64,000 bases of DNA from Delftia tsuruhatensis NBRC 16741. GTDB lineage: Bacteria > Pseudomonadota > Gammaproteobacteria > Burkholderiales > Burkholderiaceae_C. The translations under genes were made by a program, and so were the position numbers. The notes beneath the pieces were generated by a model that searched no databases, was not told where the DNA came from, and worked only from the letters and a program-made list of their open reading frames with translations. Positions 8,823 through 17,832 of this stretch are shown here, piece after piece. Location of the stretch: NCBI RefSeq assembly GCF_001571325.1, contig NZ_BCTO01000032.1:1-64000 (forward strand), read 5' to 3'. Every line of letters begins with the position of its first letter. Within the stretch, counting starts at the first letter, position 1.

Positions 8823-10019
8823 ATGTCTCTGTTTACCGCCGTCGAAATGGCCCCCCGCGACCCCATCCTGGGTCTGAACGAGCAGTTCGCTGCCGACACC
8901 AACCCCAGCAAGGTGAATCTGGGCGTGGGCGTGTACTTCGACGACAACGGCAAGTTGCCCCTGCTCGAGTGCGTGCAGGCCGCCGAGAAGGCGATGATGG
9001 ACAAGCCCACGGCCCGCGGCTACCTGCCCATCGACGGCATCGCTGCCTATGATGCCGCAGTCAAGGGCCTGGTGTTCGGCGCCGAGTCCGACGTCGTCAA
9101 GTCCGGCCGCGTGTCCACGGTGCAGGCCATCGGCGGCACCGGCGGCCTGAAGATCGGCGCCGACTTCCTCAAGAAGATCAGCCCCGCTGCCAAGGTGCTG
9201 ATCTCCGACCCGAGCTGGGAAAACCACAAGGCCATCTTCACGAACGCCGGTTTCGAGGTGGGCACCTATGCCTACTACGACGCCGTCAACCGCAAGGTGA
9301 ACTTCGAAGGCATGCTGGCCGACCTGAACGCAGCGGCCCCTGGCACCATCGTGGTGCTGCACGCCTGCTGCCATAACCCGACCGGCTACGACATCACGGC
9401 CGAGCAGTGGGACCAGGTGATTGCCGCCGTCAAGGCCAAGGGCCTGGTGGCCTTCCTTGACATGGCCTACCAGGGCTTTGGCCACGGCATCGCCGAAGAC
9501 GGCGCCGTGATCGGCAAGTTCGTGGCCGCCGGCCTGAACATCTTCGTCTCGACCTCGTTCTCCAAGAGCTTCAGCCTGTACGGCGAGCGCGTGGGCGCAC
9601 TGTCGGTGGTCGCCAACGACAAGGAAGAGGCGGCCCGCGTGCTGAGCCAGCTCAAGATCGTGATCCGCACCAACTATTCCAACCCACCCACCCATGGTGG
9701 CGCCGTGGTGGCGGCCGTGCTGAACAACCCCGAGCTGCGCGCCCTGTGGGAAAAGGAACTGGGCGAGATGCGCGTGCGCATCAAGGCCATGCGCCAGAAG
9801 CTGGTCGATGGCCTGAAGGCTGCCGGCGTCCAGCAGGACATGAGCTTCATCACCACGCAGATCGGCATGTTCAGCTACTCCGGCCTGAGCAAGGACCAGA
9901 TGGTGCGCCTGCGCACCGAGTTCGGCGTCTACGGCACGGACACGGGCCGCATGTGCGTGGCCGCGCTCAACAGCAAGAATATCGACTACGTCTGCCAGTC
10001 GATCGCCAAGGTGGTCTGA
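8823..10019 (+). CDS. Aromatic/aspartate aminotransferase (class I, PLP)
   Basis: Class I aminotransferase that moves amino groups between aspartate or aromatic amino acids and 2-oxoglutarate. The 398-residue protein resembles AspC/TyrB: start MSLFTAVEMAPRDPILGL, HNPTG motif at 184-188, PLP lysine K248 in STSFSKSFSLYGERVG, and a C-terminal TGRMCVA arginine for the substrate carboxylate. A ribosome site AAGGA precedes the ATG. It diverges from uvrB and ends in a good intrinsic terminator. TyrB and AspC cannot be separated from sequence alone. Confidence 0.93.
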   Translation: MSLFTAVEMAPRDPILGLNEQFAADTNPSKVNLGVGVYFDDNGKLPLLECVQAAEKAMMDKPTARGYLPIDGIAAYDAAVKGLVFGAESDVVKSGRVSTVQAIGGTGGLKIGADFLKKISPAAKVLISDPSWENHKAIFTNAGFEVGTYAYYDAVNRKVNFEGMLADLNAAAPGTIVVLHACCHNPTGYDITAEQWDQVIAAVKAKGLVAFLDMAYQGFGHGIAEDGAVIGKFVAAGLNIFVSTSFSKSFSLYGERVGALSVVANDKEEAARVLSQLKIVIRTNYSNPPTHGGAVVAAVLNNPELRALWEKELGEMRVRIKAMRQKLVDGLKAAGVQQDMSFITTQIGMFSYSGLSKDQMVRLRTEFGVYGTDTGRMCVAALNSKNIDYVCQSIAKVV

Positions 10020-10060
10020 CCGCCACTCCAGCCACCTGGCCCTGCGCCGGGTGAGAAGGC

Positions 10061-10098
10061 ATGCCGCCAGCGCTCCCTGCCCTGGCGGCATTTTCTTT
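10061..10098 (+). terminator. Intrinsic terminator of the aminotransferase gene
   Basis: ATGCCGCCAG and CTGGCGGCAT form a perfect 10-bp stem with an 11-base loop, followed by TTTTCTTT. It lies 42 bases after the aminotransferase stop. Confidence 0.85.
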
Positions 10099-10211
10099 GT
10101 GCGGGCGATTTTTGCATCCTGGCAGTCCGGTATGCGCCAGGGCTGCGCGGGTACCGGTGCGATCATGCGGGCAGCCGAAACATCGAATGAAGAACGAGAC
10201 GCTCCATTCCC

Positions 10212-11165
10212 ATGCCAGATCACGCCTGCCTCACTCCCTTCACCTCCTCGCCTGCAGACGGGCTGCCCCTGTCCGGCGTACGCATTCTGAGCCTGGCACT
10301 GAACCTGCCGGGTCCCGCCGCCCTGATGCGCTGCGCGGCCATGGGCGCGCAGTGCAGCAAGCTGGAGCCGCCCTCTGCGCAGCCAGGGCCTGCCGGCGCG
10401 GACCCGATGGCGCTCTACAGCCCGCAGGCCTATTCCGACATGCACCAGGGCATCGCAGTCTGGCAGGCACAGCTCAAGACCGAGGACGGACAGGCCGCGC
10501 TGCACAAGGCGCTGGACAGCGCCGACATCCTGCTGACCTCGTTCCGCCCCGCCGCGCTGGCCAAGCTGGGGCTGGACTGGGCGTCGCTGCAGCAGCGCCA
10601 TCCGCAGCTGTCGCTGGTGCGCATCGTCGGCAGCGCGGGAGCCCTGGCCGATGTGCCGGGCCATGACCTGACCTATCAGGCCGAGGCGGGGCTGGTACAG
10701 GGCGGCGCCATGCCACCCAGCCTGTTTGCCGACATGGCCGGTGCGCTGATGGCCAGCGAGGCCGTGCTCAAGGCCTGGCTGCTGCGCCAGCGCAGCGGCC
10801 ACGGCAACCTGCAGGAAACAGGACTGGCACAGGCCGCGCAATGGCTGGCCCTGCCCTGGCACTGGGGCCTGACCCGGCCCGACGGAGATGTGGGCGGAGC
10901 ACACGCAGGCTATCGCGTCTATGCCTGCGCCGACGGTTCGGTGGCCGTGGCGGCACTGGAGCCGCATTTCGCGGCACGCCTGTGCGCAGCAGCATCGGTG
11001 CCGGGCGATGGCAGCATCGCCTGCATGCGCAACCCGGCCACGCATGCGGCCCTGGAAGCCTTCCTGGCTGCCCTGTCCTGCGCCGAACTGGCAGACCTGG
11101 CCGAGCGCCACGACCTGCCCCTGCATCCGCTCGCCGCTCAGCCAGCGGCCTCGCGCCGCTTGTAG
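10212..11165 (+). CDS. Short CaiB/BaiF-type (family III) CoA-transferase
   Basis: The N-terminus (LSGVRILSLALNLPGPAA, then GAQCSKLEPP) is the nucleotide-fold signature of family III CoA-transferases and alpha-methylacyl-CoA racemases. A LLTSFRPAALAKLGLDW segment and PPSLFADMAGAL followed by a helix with LLRQRSGHG also match. At 317 residues it is shorter than the usual 360-410; the C-terminal part seems trimmed. No clear ribosome site is seen, and no enzyme partner is adjacent, so the acyl substrate is unknown. It could be a racemase rather than a transferase. Confidence 0.8.
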   Translation: MPDHACLTPFTSSPADGLPLSGVRILSLALNLPGPAALMRCAAMGAQCSKLEPPSAQPGPAGADPMALYSPQAYSDMHQGIAVWQAQLKTEDGQAALHKALDSADILLTSFRPAALAKLGLDWASLQQRHPQLSLVRIVGSAGALADVPGHDLTYQAEAGLVQGGAMPPSLFADMAGALMASEAVLKAWLLRQRSGHGNLQETGLAQAAQWLALPWHWGLTRPDGDVGGAHAGYRVYACADGSVAVAALEPHFAARLCAAASVPGDGSIACMRNPATHAALEAFLAALSCAELADLAERHDLPLHPLAAQPAASRRL

Positions 11166-11496
11166 GCGAATGCCGAAAGGCAGCATCTGCGCACGGCCTA
11201 CAAGCCGCCTGGGTCGCGGCTGCCCGCCGAGTATGAACATGCTGCTGCCGACGACCCTCTTTACCGCGATAGCCTGCTCCTCTTAAATCAGAGTTGCGCA
11301 TACAACCAGACAACCCGAACACATCTGGAAACACCCATAATCGGCTCATCTGGAGGCAGCCCCATGGTTCGAGAACATCCATCGACCGCCCCGCTATCCG
11401 GGATGCGTCAGCCACCTAGCCACTCAGCGCCTGGCCTGCAGCGCATCGGCGCCAGCGCCTAAGGCCGCCGCTGGGTCCCCCTTCCGTCCACCGCCT
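11166..11496 (+). other. 331-base intergenic leader region
   Basis: Gap between the CoA-transferase and the GGDEF-EAL gene. It holds a CATAAT hexamer at 11336 without a good -35, an AT-richer patch (11281-11345), and a 32-codon open frame with a strong ribosome site (listed separately). No inverted repeat of note was seen. Confidence 0.5.
11364..11462 (+). CDS. Possible 32-residue leader peptide
   Basis: A GGAGG sequence lies seven bases before an ATG that opens a 32-codon frame ending 34 bases before the GGDEF-EAL start. The downstream gene itself has no visible ribosome site, so the small frame could load ribosomes for it or act as a leader. The peptide is proline- and serine-rich (MVREHPSTAPLSG start) with no recognisable family. 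The CATAAT hexamer upstream lies too close to GGAGG to be its promoter unless initiation is unusual. Support is only the ribosome site and position. Confidence 0.3.
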   Translation: MVREHPSTAPLSGMRQPPSHSAPGLQRIGASA

Positions 11497-13959
11497 ATGC
11501 AAAGCCAGCCCCCAGCCCATGTGCCGGTACTGCAGCTGGTGCAGCGCATCTGGCCCCTGGTGCTGGTGGTCGTGGTGCTGGTGGTCATGGCCAGCGGCAG
11601 CCTCTACCTTGTGTCTGCGGTGCGCGCCTTCGTGGCCGGAGAAAGCCTGTGGTCCAAGGCACAGAAGGATGCCATCTACGCCCTGAGCCGCTATGTGGAC
11701 AGCGGCTCGGCGCGCGACCTGGCGCGCTTCGAGCAGGCCATGATCGTTCCTGCAGGCGACTGGCAGGCCCGCATGGCGCTGGACGATGTGCCAGCCAGGG
11801 TCAAGGACGCGCGCGCCGGCATTCTGCTGGGAGGCAACCACCCGGACGATGCCGACGCGCTGATCTGGCTGATGCAGACTTTTCGCCATGTCGAACTGCT
11901 GGAGGAGCCCTATCGTTACTGGAAGCAGGGCGACCAGTACCTGCAGCAGCTCGACCGGCTGGCGCAGGAGATAGAGCAGCGCCACACCGTGGGAAGCGTG
12001 AGCGCCGAGGACGTCATCACCTGGAAGCGCGAGATCGAGCAGATCAACGCCGGCGTCACACCCGCCACCCAGCAGTTCAGCGCCTCGCTGGGCCGCAGCT
12101 CCCGGCAGATGGTGATGTGGCTGCAGTGCATTCACCTGATGCTGGGCGTGGCGCTGATCCTGGTGGCGCTCTGGCATACGCGGCGCATGCTGCAGCAGCG
12201 CCAGCAGGTGCAAAACGACCTGCTGACCGAAAAGGAAAGGGCCCAGACCACGCTGGCATCGCTGGGCGATGCCGTGATCACCACGGACGCCCAGGGCGTG
12301 GTGGACTATGCCAACCCTGCCGCGCTGGGCCTGCTGGGCAGCAGCGAGCAGCAGCTCAAGGGACGGCACCTGGCCAAGGGCCTGCATTTCAACAGCATCG
12401 ACACCACCCAGACGGCGGAAAGCCTGCTGACCCATCTGCTGTCGGGTCGGCAATTGCGCGAAGAGCACACGCGGTGGCTGCGGCGCCATGACCGCAGCAT
12501 CGTGCCGGTCAAGCTCATGGGCTCGGCCATCAGCGGCGGCGGGGAGCGCCCGGCAGGTGCGGTGATCGTGCTCAGGGATGTCTCGCGTGAGCAGCAGTAT
12601 CTGGACCAGCTTTCCTGGCATGCCAGCCATGACGGCCTGACCGGGCTGGAGAACCGCGTGGAATTCGAGCGCCGCCTGCAGCGCCTGCTCAACCAGGGCC
12701 AGCACAGGCTGCGGCCCGCAGCCCTGCTGTACATGGATCTGGACCAGTTCAAGCTCATCAACGAGACCTGCGGCCATCCGGCGGGCGATGAAATGCTGTG
12801 CGAGGTCAGCCGTCTGCTGCTGCACAACCTGCGCGAGACAGACACCCTGGCACGCCTGGGCGGCGACGAATTCGGCGTTCTTCTGGAGAACTGTCCGCCC
12901 GAGCCCGCGCTGCGCATTGCCGAAAAGCTGCGCCAGGCTGCCGAAGCCCTGCACGTGCACTGGGGCAAGCAGGTGCTGCGCACAGGACTGAGCATTGGAC
13001 TGGTCCACATCGGCGGCGAGGTCCAGTCGGCCCAGGACCTGCTGCGCATGGCCGACATGGCCTGCTACCGCGCCAAGGAGCGCGGCCGCAACCGCATCTA
13101 TGTCTACCGCAGCGACGACGGCGAATACACCCGCCACGTCAGCGAGATGGAATGGGTCACGCGCATACGCACGGCGCTGGAGCAGGAGCGCTTTTGCCTG
13201 TATGCACAAAGCATTGCACCGCTGCAGCCCGATGGCCAGCGCGGCCTGCATTTCGAGGTGCTGCTGCGGTTGCGCGACGAGCAGGGCCAGATCATCTCGC
13301 CAGCCGCGTTCATACCCGCGGCAGAGCGCTACGGCATCATGCCCACCGTCGACCGCTGGGTGATCGCCAGAACGCTGGCCACGCTGGCCGAGCATCCGGC
13401 CGCGCTGCGCCATATCGACACCTGCGCCATCAATCTGTCAGGCCCCAGCCTCGACGACGACGGGCTGCTGGACTTTGTGCAGGCGCAGCTGAGCACGCAC
13501 GGCATCGCGCCGCAGCTGCTGTGCTTCGAGATCACCGAGACCAGCGCCATCGCCAGTCTGTCCAGCGCCACCCGGCTGATCCAGGCCCTGCGCACGCTGG
13601 GCTGCCGTTTTGCGCTGGACGACTTCGGCGTGGGCATGTCCTCGCTGACCTATCTGAAGCAGTTGCCCGTGGACTATCTGAAGATCGACGGCGGCTTCGT
13701 GCGCGACATGCTCCAGGACCCCAGCAACCACGCCATGGTGGAGATGATCAACCGCATAGGCCATATCCTGGGCAAGCGCACGGTGGCCGAGTATGTGGAA
13801 AGCCGGGAGATCGCCCAGGCCCTGCAGGCCGTGGGCGTGGACTACGCGCAGGGCTTTGCCCTGGCGCGGCCCGTGCCGCTGGACACGCAGTACTTCGAAA
13901 GCGGTGCCCAGGCCGCCCGCCGCGAATGGCAAGGCACGCTGGCGCCGGCAGTCGGCTGA
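11497..13959 (+). CDS. Membrane PAS-GGDEF-EAL c-di-GMP enzyme
   Basis: An 820-residue signalling protein with cyclase and phosphodiesterase domains. Order: membrane segment about 19-40, a periplasmic helical region, second membrane segment about 206-226, PAS about 245-360, GGDEF about 375-540, EAL 550-810. The cyclase motif is an intact GGDEF at 455-459 with an RxxD inhibitory site (R446, D449). The EAL signature is EVL at 587-589, as in some active phosphodiesterases; the other catalytic segments (CAINLSG, FEITETSA, DDFGVGMSSL, YLKIDGGF, DYAQGF) are kept. Both activities are therefore possible. Convergent with the YgiQ gene, whose stop is six bases away. Confidence 0.93.
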   Translation: MQSQPPAHVPVLQLVQRIWPLVLVVVVLVVMASGSLYLVSAVRAFVAGESLWSKAQKDAIYALSRYVDSGSARDLARFEQAMIVPAGDWQARMALDDVPARVKDARAGILLGGNHPDDADALIWLMQTFRHVELLEEPYRYWKQGDQYLQQLDRLAQEIEQRHTVGSVSAEDVITWKREIEQINAGVTPATQQFSASLGRSSRQMVMWLQCIHLMLGVALILVALWHTRRMLQQRQQVQNDLLTEKERAQTTLASLGDAVITTDAQGVVDYANPAALGLLGSSEQQLKGRHLAKGLHFNSIDTTQTAESLLTHLLSGRQLREEHTRWLRRHDRSIVPVKLMGSAISGGGERPAGAVIVLRDVSREQQYLDQLSWHASHDGLTGLENRVEFERRLQRLLNQGQHRLRPAALLYMDLDQFKLINETCGHPAGDEMLCEVSRLLLHNLRETDTLARLGGDEFGVLLENCPPEPALRIAEKLRQAAEALHVHWGKQVLRTGLSIGLVHIGGEVQSAQDLLRMADMACYRAKERGRNRIYVYRSDDGEYTRHVSEMEWVTRIRTALEQERFCLYAQSIAPLQPDGQRGLHFEVLLRLRDEQGQIISPAAFIPAAERYGIMPTVDRWVIARTLATLAEHPAALRHIDTCAINLSGPSLDDDGLLDFVQAQLSTHGIAPQLLCFEITETSAIASLSSATRLIQALRTLGCRFALDDFGVGMSSLTYLKQLPVDYLKIDGGFVRDMLQDPSNHAMVEMINRIGHILGKRTVAEYVESREIAQALQAVGVDYAQGFALARPVPLDTQYFESGAQAARREWQGTLAPAVG

Positions 13960-13965
13960 GGCGCG

Positions 13966-16452
13966 TCAGCGCGGCTTGCGCCCGCCCGGCGCGGCCTTGC
14001 GGCCGGCCCCGGCAGCGCCTGCGGAGCCGCCCACGCCAGGGCGCGGTGGCAGGCCCGTGTGCTGGGTCAGCATGCGGCCGGGCTTGGGCTGACTGGAGCG
14101 CAAGCGCACGTCGCCTCCGGGGTCGCGGGCCTGTGCCTGCGCCTTGCCCGGCCCCGCACTCTTGCCACCGGCCTTGTTGAGGGCATAGGCCTTGCCCTGC
14201 TGGGAGACCACGGCACGCGCGGCCACGCCCGTTCCCTGGGTGCTGTTCTTGCGGCGCGCGCTCTGGTAGCCGCCATCGACCAGGGGCTGGAAGGTGGGGA
14301 TCAGGTGCTGCTTGCCGTTGCCGATGAGGTCGGCACGGCCCATGGCCTTCAAGGCCTCGCGCAGCAGCGGCCAGTTGTTGGGGTCGTGGTAGCGCAGGAA
14401 GGCCTTGTGCAGTCGGCGGCGCTTTTCACCGCGCACGATGTCCACCGACTCCTCGCTTACGTCGCGCATCTGGCGACGCACCTTGGTGAGGGTGTTGCGA
14501 CCCGAGTGGTACATGGCCGTGGCCGTGGCCATGGGGCTGGGGTAGAAGGTCTGCACCTGGTCGGCGCGAAATCCGTTCTTCTTCAGCCAGATGGCGAGGT
14601 TCATCATGTCCTCGTCGCTGGTGCCCGGGTGGGCGGCGATGAAGTAGGGAATCAGGTACTGCTTCTTGCCCGCTTCCTCGCTGAACTGCTCGAACATCTG
14701 CTTGAAGCGGTCATAGCTGCCTATGCCCGGCTTCATCATCTTGGTCAGCGGCCCGGATTCGGTGTGCTCGGGCGCGATCTTCAGGTAGCCGCCCACATGG
14801 TGCTGCACCAGTTCCTTGACGTACTCGGGCGACTTCACGGCCAAGTCGTAGCGCAGGCCCGAGCCGATCAGGATCTTCTTGATGCCCGGCAGATTGCGCG
14901 CGCGGCGGTAGATCTTGACCAGCGGGGCATGGTCGGTGTGCAGGTTCTGGCAGATGCCGGGGAACACGCAGCTGGGCTTGCGGCAGGCGGCCTCGATCTC
15001 GGGGCTCTTGCAGCCCAGGCGGTACATGTTGGCCGTGGGGCCGCCCAGGTCGGAGATGGTGCCGGTGAAGCCCTTGACCTTGTCGCGGATGTCCTCGACC
15101 TCCTGGATGATGGACTCCTCGGAGCGGCTCTGGATGATGCGGCCTTCATGCTCGGTGATGGAGCAGAAGGTGCAGCCGCCGAAGCAGCCGCGCATGATGT
15201 TGACCGAGGTGCGGATCATCTCCCAGGCCGGGATCTTGGTCTCGCCCTCATGGCTGCCGTTGGCGTCGGCATAGCTGGGATGGGGGCTTCGCGCATACGG
15301 CAGGCCAAAGACCCAGTCCATCTCGGCCGTGGTCAGCGGGATGGGGGGCGGGTTCAGCCACACATCGCGCGCGGTCACTCCTTCGCCGTGGGCCTGGACC
15401 AGGGCGCGGGCGTTGCCGGGATTGGTCTCCAGGTGCAGCACGCGGTTGGCGTGGGCGTAGAGGATGGGATCGGCCTTGACCTGCTCATAGCTGGGCAGGC
15501 GCAGCACGGTCTTGTCGCGCGGCGGCTGCTTGCCCTTGCCGCGCAGCGACGGGTTGGGCACGAACTGGATGGTCTGAACAGCGGCGACCGAGGCGCCGTC
15601 CGGCTTCGCGTCGGCATCACCCTCTTCCTTGGAGCAGGCCTGGCCCTGGGCCTCGGCCTGCTCGCTGGTGGTCATGTAGGGGTTGATGTGGGGCTCGACC
15701 ACGCCGGGCTCGTCCACCACGGAGGAATCCAGCTCGAACCAGCCCGCCTCCGACTCACGGCGGAAGAAGGCCGTGCCGCGCACGTCGGTAATGCTTTCCA
15801 CGGGCTCGCGCGCAGCCAGGCGGTGGGCCACCTCGACCAGGGCGCGTTCGGCGTTGCCGTACAGCAGGATGTCGCACTTGCTGTCCACGACGATGGAGCG
15901 GCGCACCTTGTCGCTCCAGTAGTCGTAATGGGCGATGCGGCGCAGGCTGCCCTCGATGCCGCCCAGCACGATGGGCACGTCCTTGTAGGCCTCGCGGCAG
16001 CGCTGGCTGTAGACGATGGCCGCCCGGTCCGGGCGCTTGCCGCCCACGTCGCCCGGCGTATAGGCATCGTCGGAGCGGATCTTGCGATCGGCCGTGTAGC
16101 GGTTGATCATGGAATCCATGTTGCCCGCCGTCACGCCCCAGAACAGGTTGGGCCGGCCCAGGGCCTTGAAGGCCTCGGCGCTTTGCCAGTCAGGCTGGGC
16201 AATGATGCCCACGCGAAAGCCCTGTGCCTCCAGCACCCGGCCGATCACCGACATGCCGAAGCTGGGGTGATCCACATAGGCGTCGCCCGTCACCAGGATC
16301 ACGTCGCAGCTGTCCCAGCCAAGCTGTTCCATCTCGGCCCGGCTCATCGGCAGGAACGGGGCCGTGCCAAAGCGCTTGGCCCAGTAAGGACGATAGCTGG
16401 TCAGCGGTTTGGCGGCGCGATGGAAGAAGGAAACGTCAACGGGGGCGTTCAT
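13966..16452 (-). CDS. YgiQ-type radical SAM protein
   Basis: Large radical SAM protein of the UPF0313/YgiQ family, cytoplasmic, function unproven. The cluster motif is C423-x3-C427-x2-C430 ([11 protein letters not shown]), preceded by a B12-binding-like N-terminal domain. The ATG giving [17 protein letters not shown] starts an 828-residue protein; an upstream in-frame start adds 22 residues without family features. The last 80 residues are a low-complexity tail rich in G, K, P and R, beyond the conserved core (E. coli YgiQ is about 740 residues). An acidic insert lies near residue 280. Confidence 0.92.
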   Translation of the reverse strand: MNAPVDVSFFHRAAKPLTSYRPYWAKRFGTAPFLPMSRAEMEQLGWDSCDVILVTGDAYVDHPSFGMSVIGRVLEAQGFRVGIIAQPDWQSAEAFKALGRPNLFWGVTAGNMDSMINRYTADRKIRSDDAYTPGDVGGKRPDRAAIVYSQRCREAYKDVPIVLGGIEGSLRRIAHYDYWSDKVRRSIVVDSKCDILLYGNAERALVEVAHRLAAREPVESITDVRGTAFFRRESEAGWFELDSSVVDEPGVVEPHINPYMTTSEQAEAQGQACSKEEGDADAKPDGASVAAVQTIQFVPNPSLRGKGKQPPRDKTVLRLPSYEQVKADPILYAHANRVLHLETNPGNARALVQAHGEGVTARDVWLNPPPIPLTTAEMDWVFGLPYARSPHPSYADANGSHEGETKIPAWEMIRTSVNIMRGCFGGCTFCSITEHEGRIIQSRSEESIIQEVEDIRDKVKGFTGTISDLGGPTANMYRLGCKSPEIEAACRKPSCVFPGICQNLHTDHAPLVKIYRRARNLPGIKKILIGSGLRYDLAVKSPEYVKELVQHHVGGYLKIAPEHTESGPLTKMMKPGIGSYDRFKQMFEQFSEEAGKKQYLIPYFIAAHPGTSDEDMMNLAIWLKKNGFRADQVQTFYPSPMATATAMYHSGRNTLTKVRRQMRDVSEESVDIVRGEKRRRLHKAFLRYHDPNNWPLLREALKAMGRADLIGNGKQHLIPTFQPLVDGGYQSARRKNSTQGTGVAARAVVSQQGKAYALNKAGGKSAGPGKAQAQARDPGGDVRLRSSQPKPGRMLTQHTGLPPRPGVGGSAGAAGAGRKAAPGGRKPR

Positions 16453-16527
16453 GATGGGCGGTTCGGCTTCTGGGAGCCTGTGCGGAAGGAACCGGCCAGT
16501 GTACGTTTCGGCACTCAACCCTGCTGG

Positions 16528-17520
16528 TCAAGGGTCTTGCTCCAGCCCCCTGATACGGCCTTCCTGCTGCTGCCAGCCCGACCTCTTTGCGGCCTCCTGC
16601 GCCAGCCAGGCCTTGGGCGTGTGCCCGGACCAGCGGCGAAATGCCCGCGCAAACACCTTCGGCGAGTCGTAGCCCGCGTTCTCGGCGATGCGGGCCGATG
16701 ACAGCCCGCCGGCTTCCATCTGCTGGGCCGCCAGCGCCATGCGGTGCGCCGTCAGATAGCCGATGGGCGTGGCACCCACCAGCTCCTTGAAACGCATGCT
16801 GAAGCGGGTGCGCGACATGCCGGCCTCGATGGCCAGCGTCTCCACGCTCCAGGCCCGCTGCGGTTCGCGGTGCATGCACACCAGGGCACGCGCAACACAG
16901 GCATCGCCCAGGCCCCGCAGCCAGCCTTCGCCAATGGCAGTCTCGCGCGCCAGGTGCTCGCGCAGGATGTTGACCAGCAGCAGCTCGCCCATGCGCGCGG
17001 CCGACAGGCGCCAGCCCGGGCGCCGCGCCAGCGTCTCCAGCGTGAGCGACTCCATGGTGGTGGCCAGGCAGCCGGCCAGCGGCAGGTCGCTTGCCCGGAT
17101 GTGGATCAGCGGCGGCAGGATGCGGAACACCGAATGACGGCAGTAGGCGGAAAACCACAACAGGGCCGAAAACATGTCCGTGGCCTCGCCGCCGCCGCCA
17201 TGGCTGAAGACCAGGGGATTTTCGTCCCGCGGTCCTTCGGCGTGGCGGGCGATCATGCGCGAGAACAGCTCGCTGGCAACGTCCATGTCGGACGCCACCA
17301 CATGCGCGGCGCCCATGGGCAGCATGACCAGATCGCCGGGCTCGACCCGCAGCGCCGGCATGCCCTCCACCTGGATCCAGTAAGGCGCGCCGCGCGCCAT
17401 GCGGATCATGGCGCCGGTGACGCCCGTGGACTTCAGGCTCCACGGCGCCGTCAGCGCAAAGCGCGCCGTGACGGCGCGCTCCGAGCGGCAAATATCGAGA
17501 ACTTCACTGAGTACATCCAT
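16528..17520 (-). CDS. AraC-family regulator with cupin-type sensor domain
   Basis: The 330-residue protein opens with a beta-rich ligand-binding domain (YWIQVEGMPALRVEPGDLVMLP is cupin-like) and ends in a double helix-turn-helix of about 100 residues (WSVETLAIEAGMSRTRFSMRF and IAENAGYDSPKVFARAFRRW). This is the AraC_binding/Cupin_6 type found in Pseudomonas and Burkholderia. The start MDVLSEVLDICRSE is preferred over an upstream Met. Its target is unknown; the flavoprotein gene upstream on the same strand is one candidate. Confidence 0.9.
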   Translation of the reverse strand: MDVLSEVLDICRSERAVTARFALTAPWSLKSTGVTGAMIRMARGAPYWIQVEGMPALRVEPGDLVMLPMGAAHVVASDMDVASELFSRMIARHAEGPRDENPLVFSHGGGGEATDMFSALLWFSAYCRHSVFRILPPLIHIRASDLPLAGCLATTMESLTLETLARRPGWRLSAARMGELLLVNILREHLARETAIGEGWLRGLGDACVARALVCMHREPQRAWSVETLAIEAGMSRTRFSMRFKELVGATPIGYLTAHRMALAAQQMEAGGLSSARIAENAGYDSPKVFARAFRRWSGHTPKAWLAQEAAKRSGWQQQEGRIRGLEQDP

Positions 17521-17628
17521 GGCTCGCGGGACCCTTGTTTTCGGGCCGATGTTAGCCAGTGCCGGCCATGCCACGGCCCGTCGGCGCCCCGACAGCGATA
17601 GCGGTTTTCCCTGGAGCGCGACTACGCA

Positions 17629-17832
17629 CTAGAGATCCTGCTGCGCCGCCTGCACCAGCTCCGAGAACACGGACGCGCTGCCCAGCCGTTCGGCCGCCAG
17701 CAGCGCCAGCTTGACCAGGAACAGCTCGGACCGCTGCGGGCCCGCCGTGTCGATGGCTGTGGCCAGCTGGTCGTAGACAGTTTCCAGGCCGGCGATATCA
17801 AGGGTGTGGGGTGATGTCTGTTCTTGGCTCAT
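17629..17832 (-). CDS. DUF2783 small protein
   Basis: A 67-residue helical protein (LDIAGLETVYDQLATAI ... LFLVKLALLAAERLG) that resembles the DUF2783 family, short proteins encoded beside FAD-dependent aromatic hydroxylases. Its ATG overlaps the TGA of the upstream hydroxylase gene by four bases, so the two are translationally coupled. A role as an accessory or regulatory subunit of the hydroxylase is inference from this pairing. Confidence 0.75.
   Translation of the reverse strand: MSQEQTSPHTLDIAGLETVYDQLATAIDTAGPQRSELFLVKLALLAAERLGSASVFSELVQAAQQDL

Noticed and set aside
8778..11240. 820-codon minus-strand frame across the aminotransferase and CoA-transferase genes
   Set aside because: Composition is typical antisense His/Gln/Gly/Ala-rich sequence with no family, and it runs through two plus-strand genes and a terminator.
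11416..13413. 665-codon minus-strand frame antisense to the GGDEF-EAL gene
   Set aside because: Shadow of a gene with complete catalytic motifs.
14059..16701. 880-codon plus-strand frame antisense to the YgiQ gene
   Set aside because: Low-complexity antisense frame; the radical SAM motif is on the other strand.
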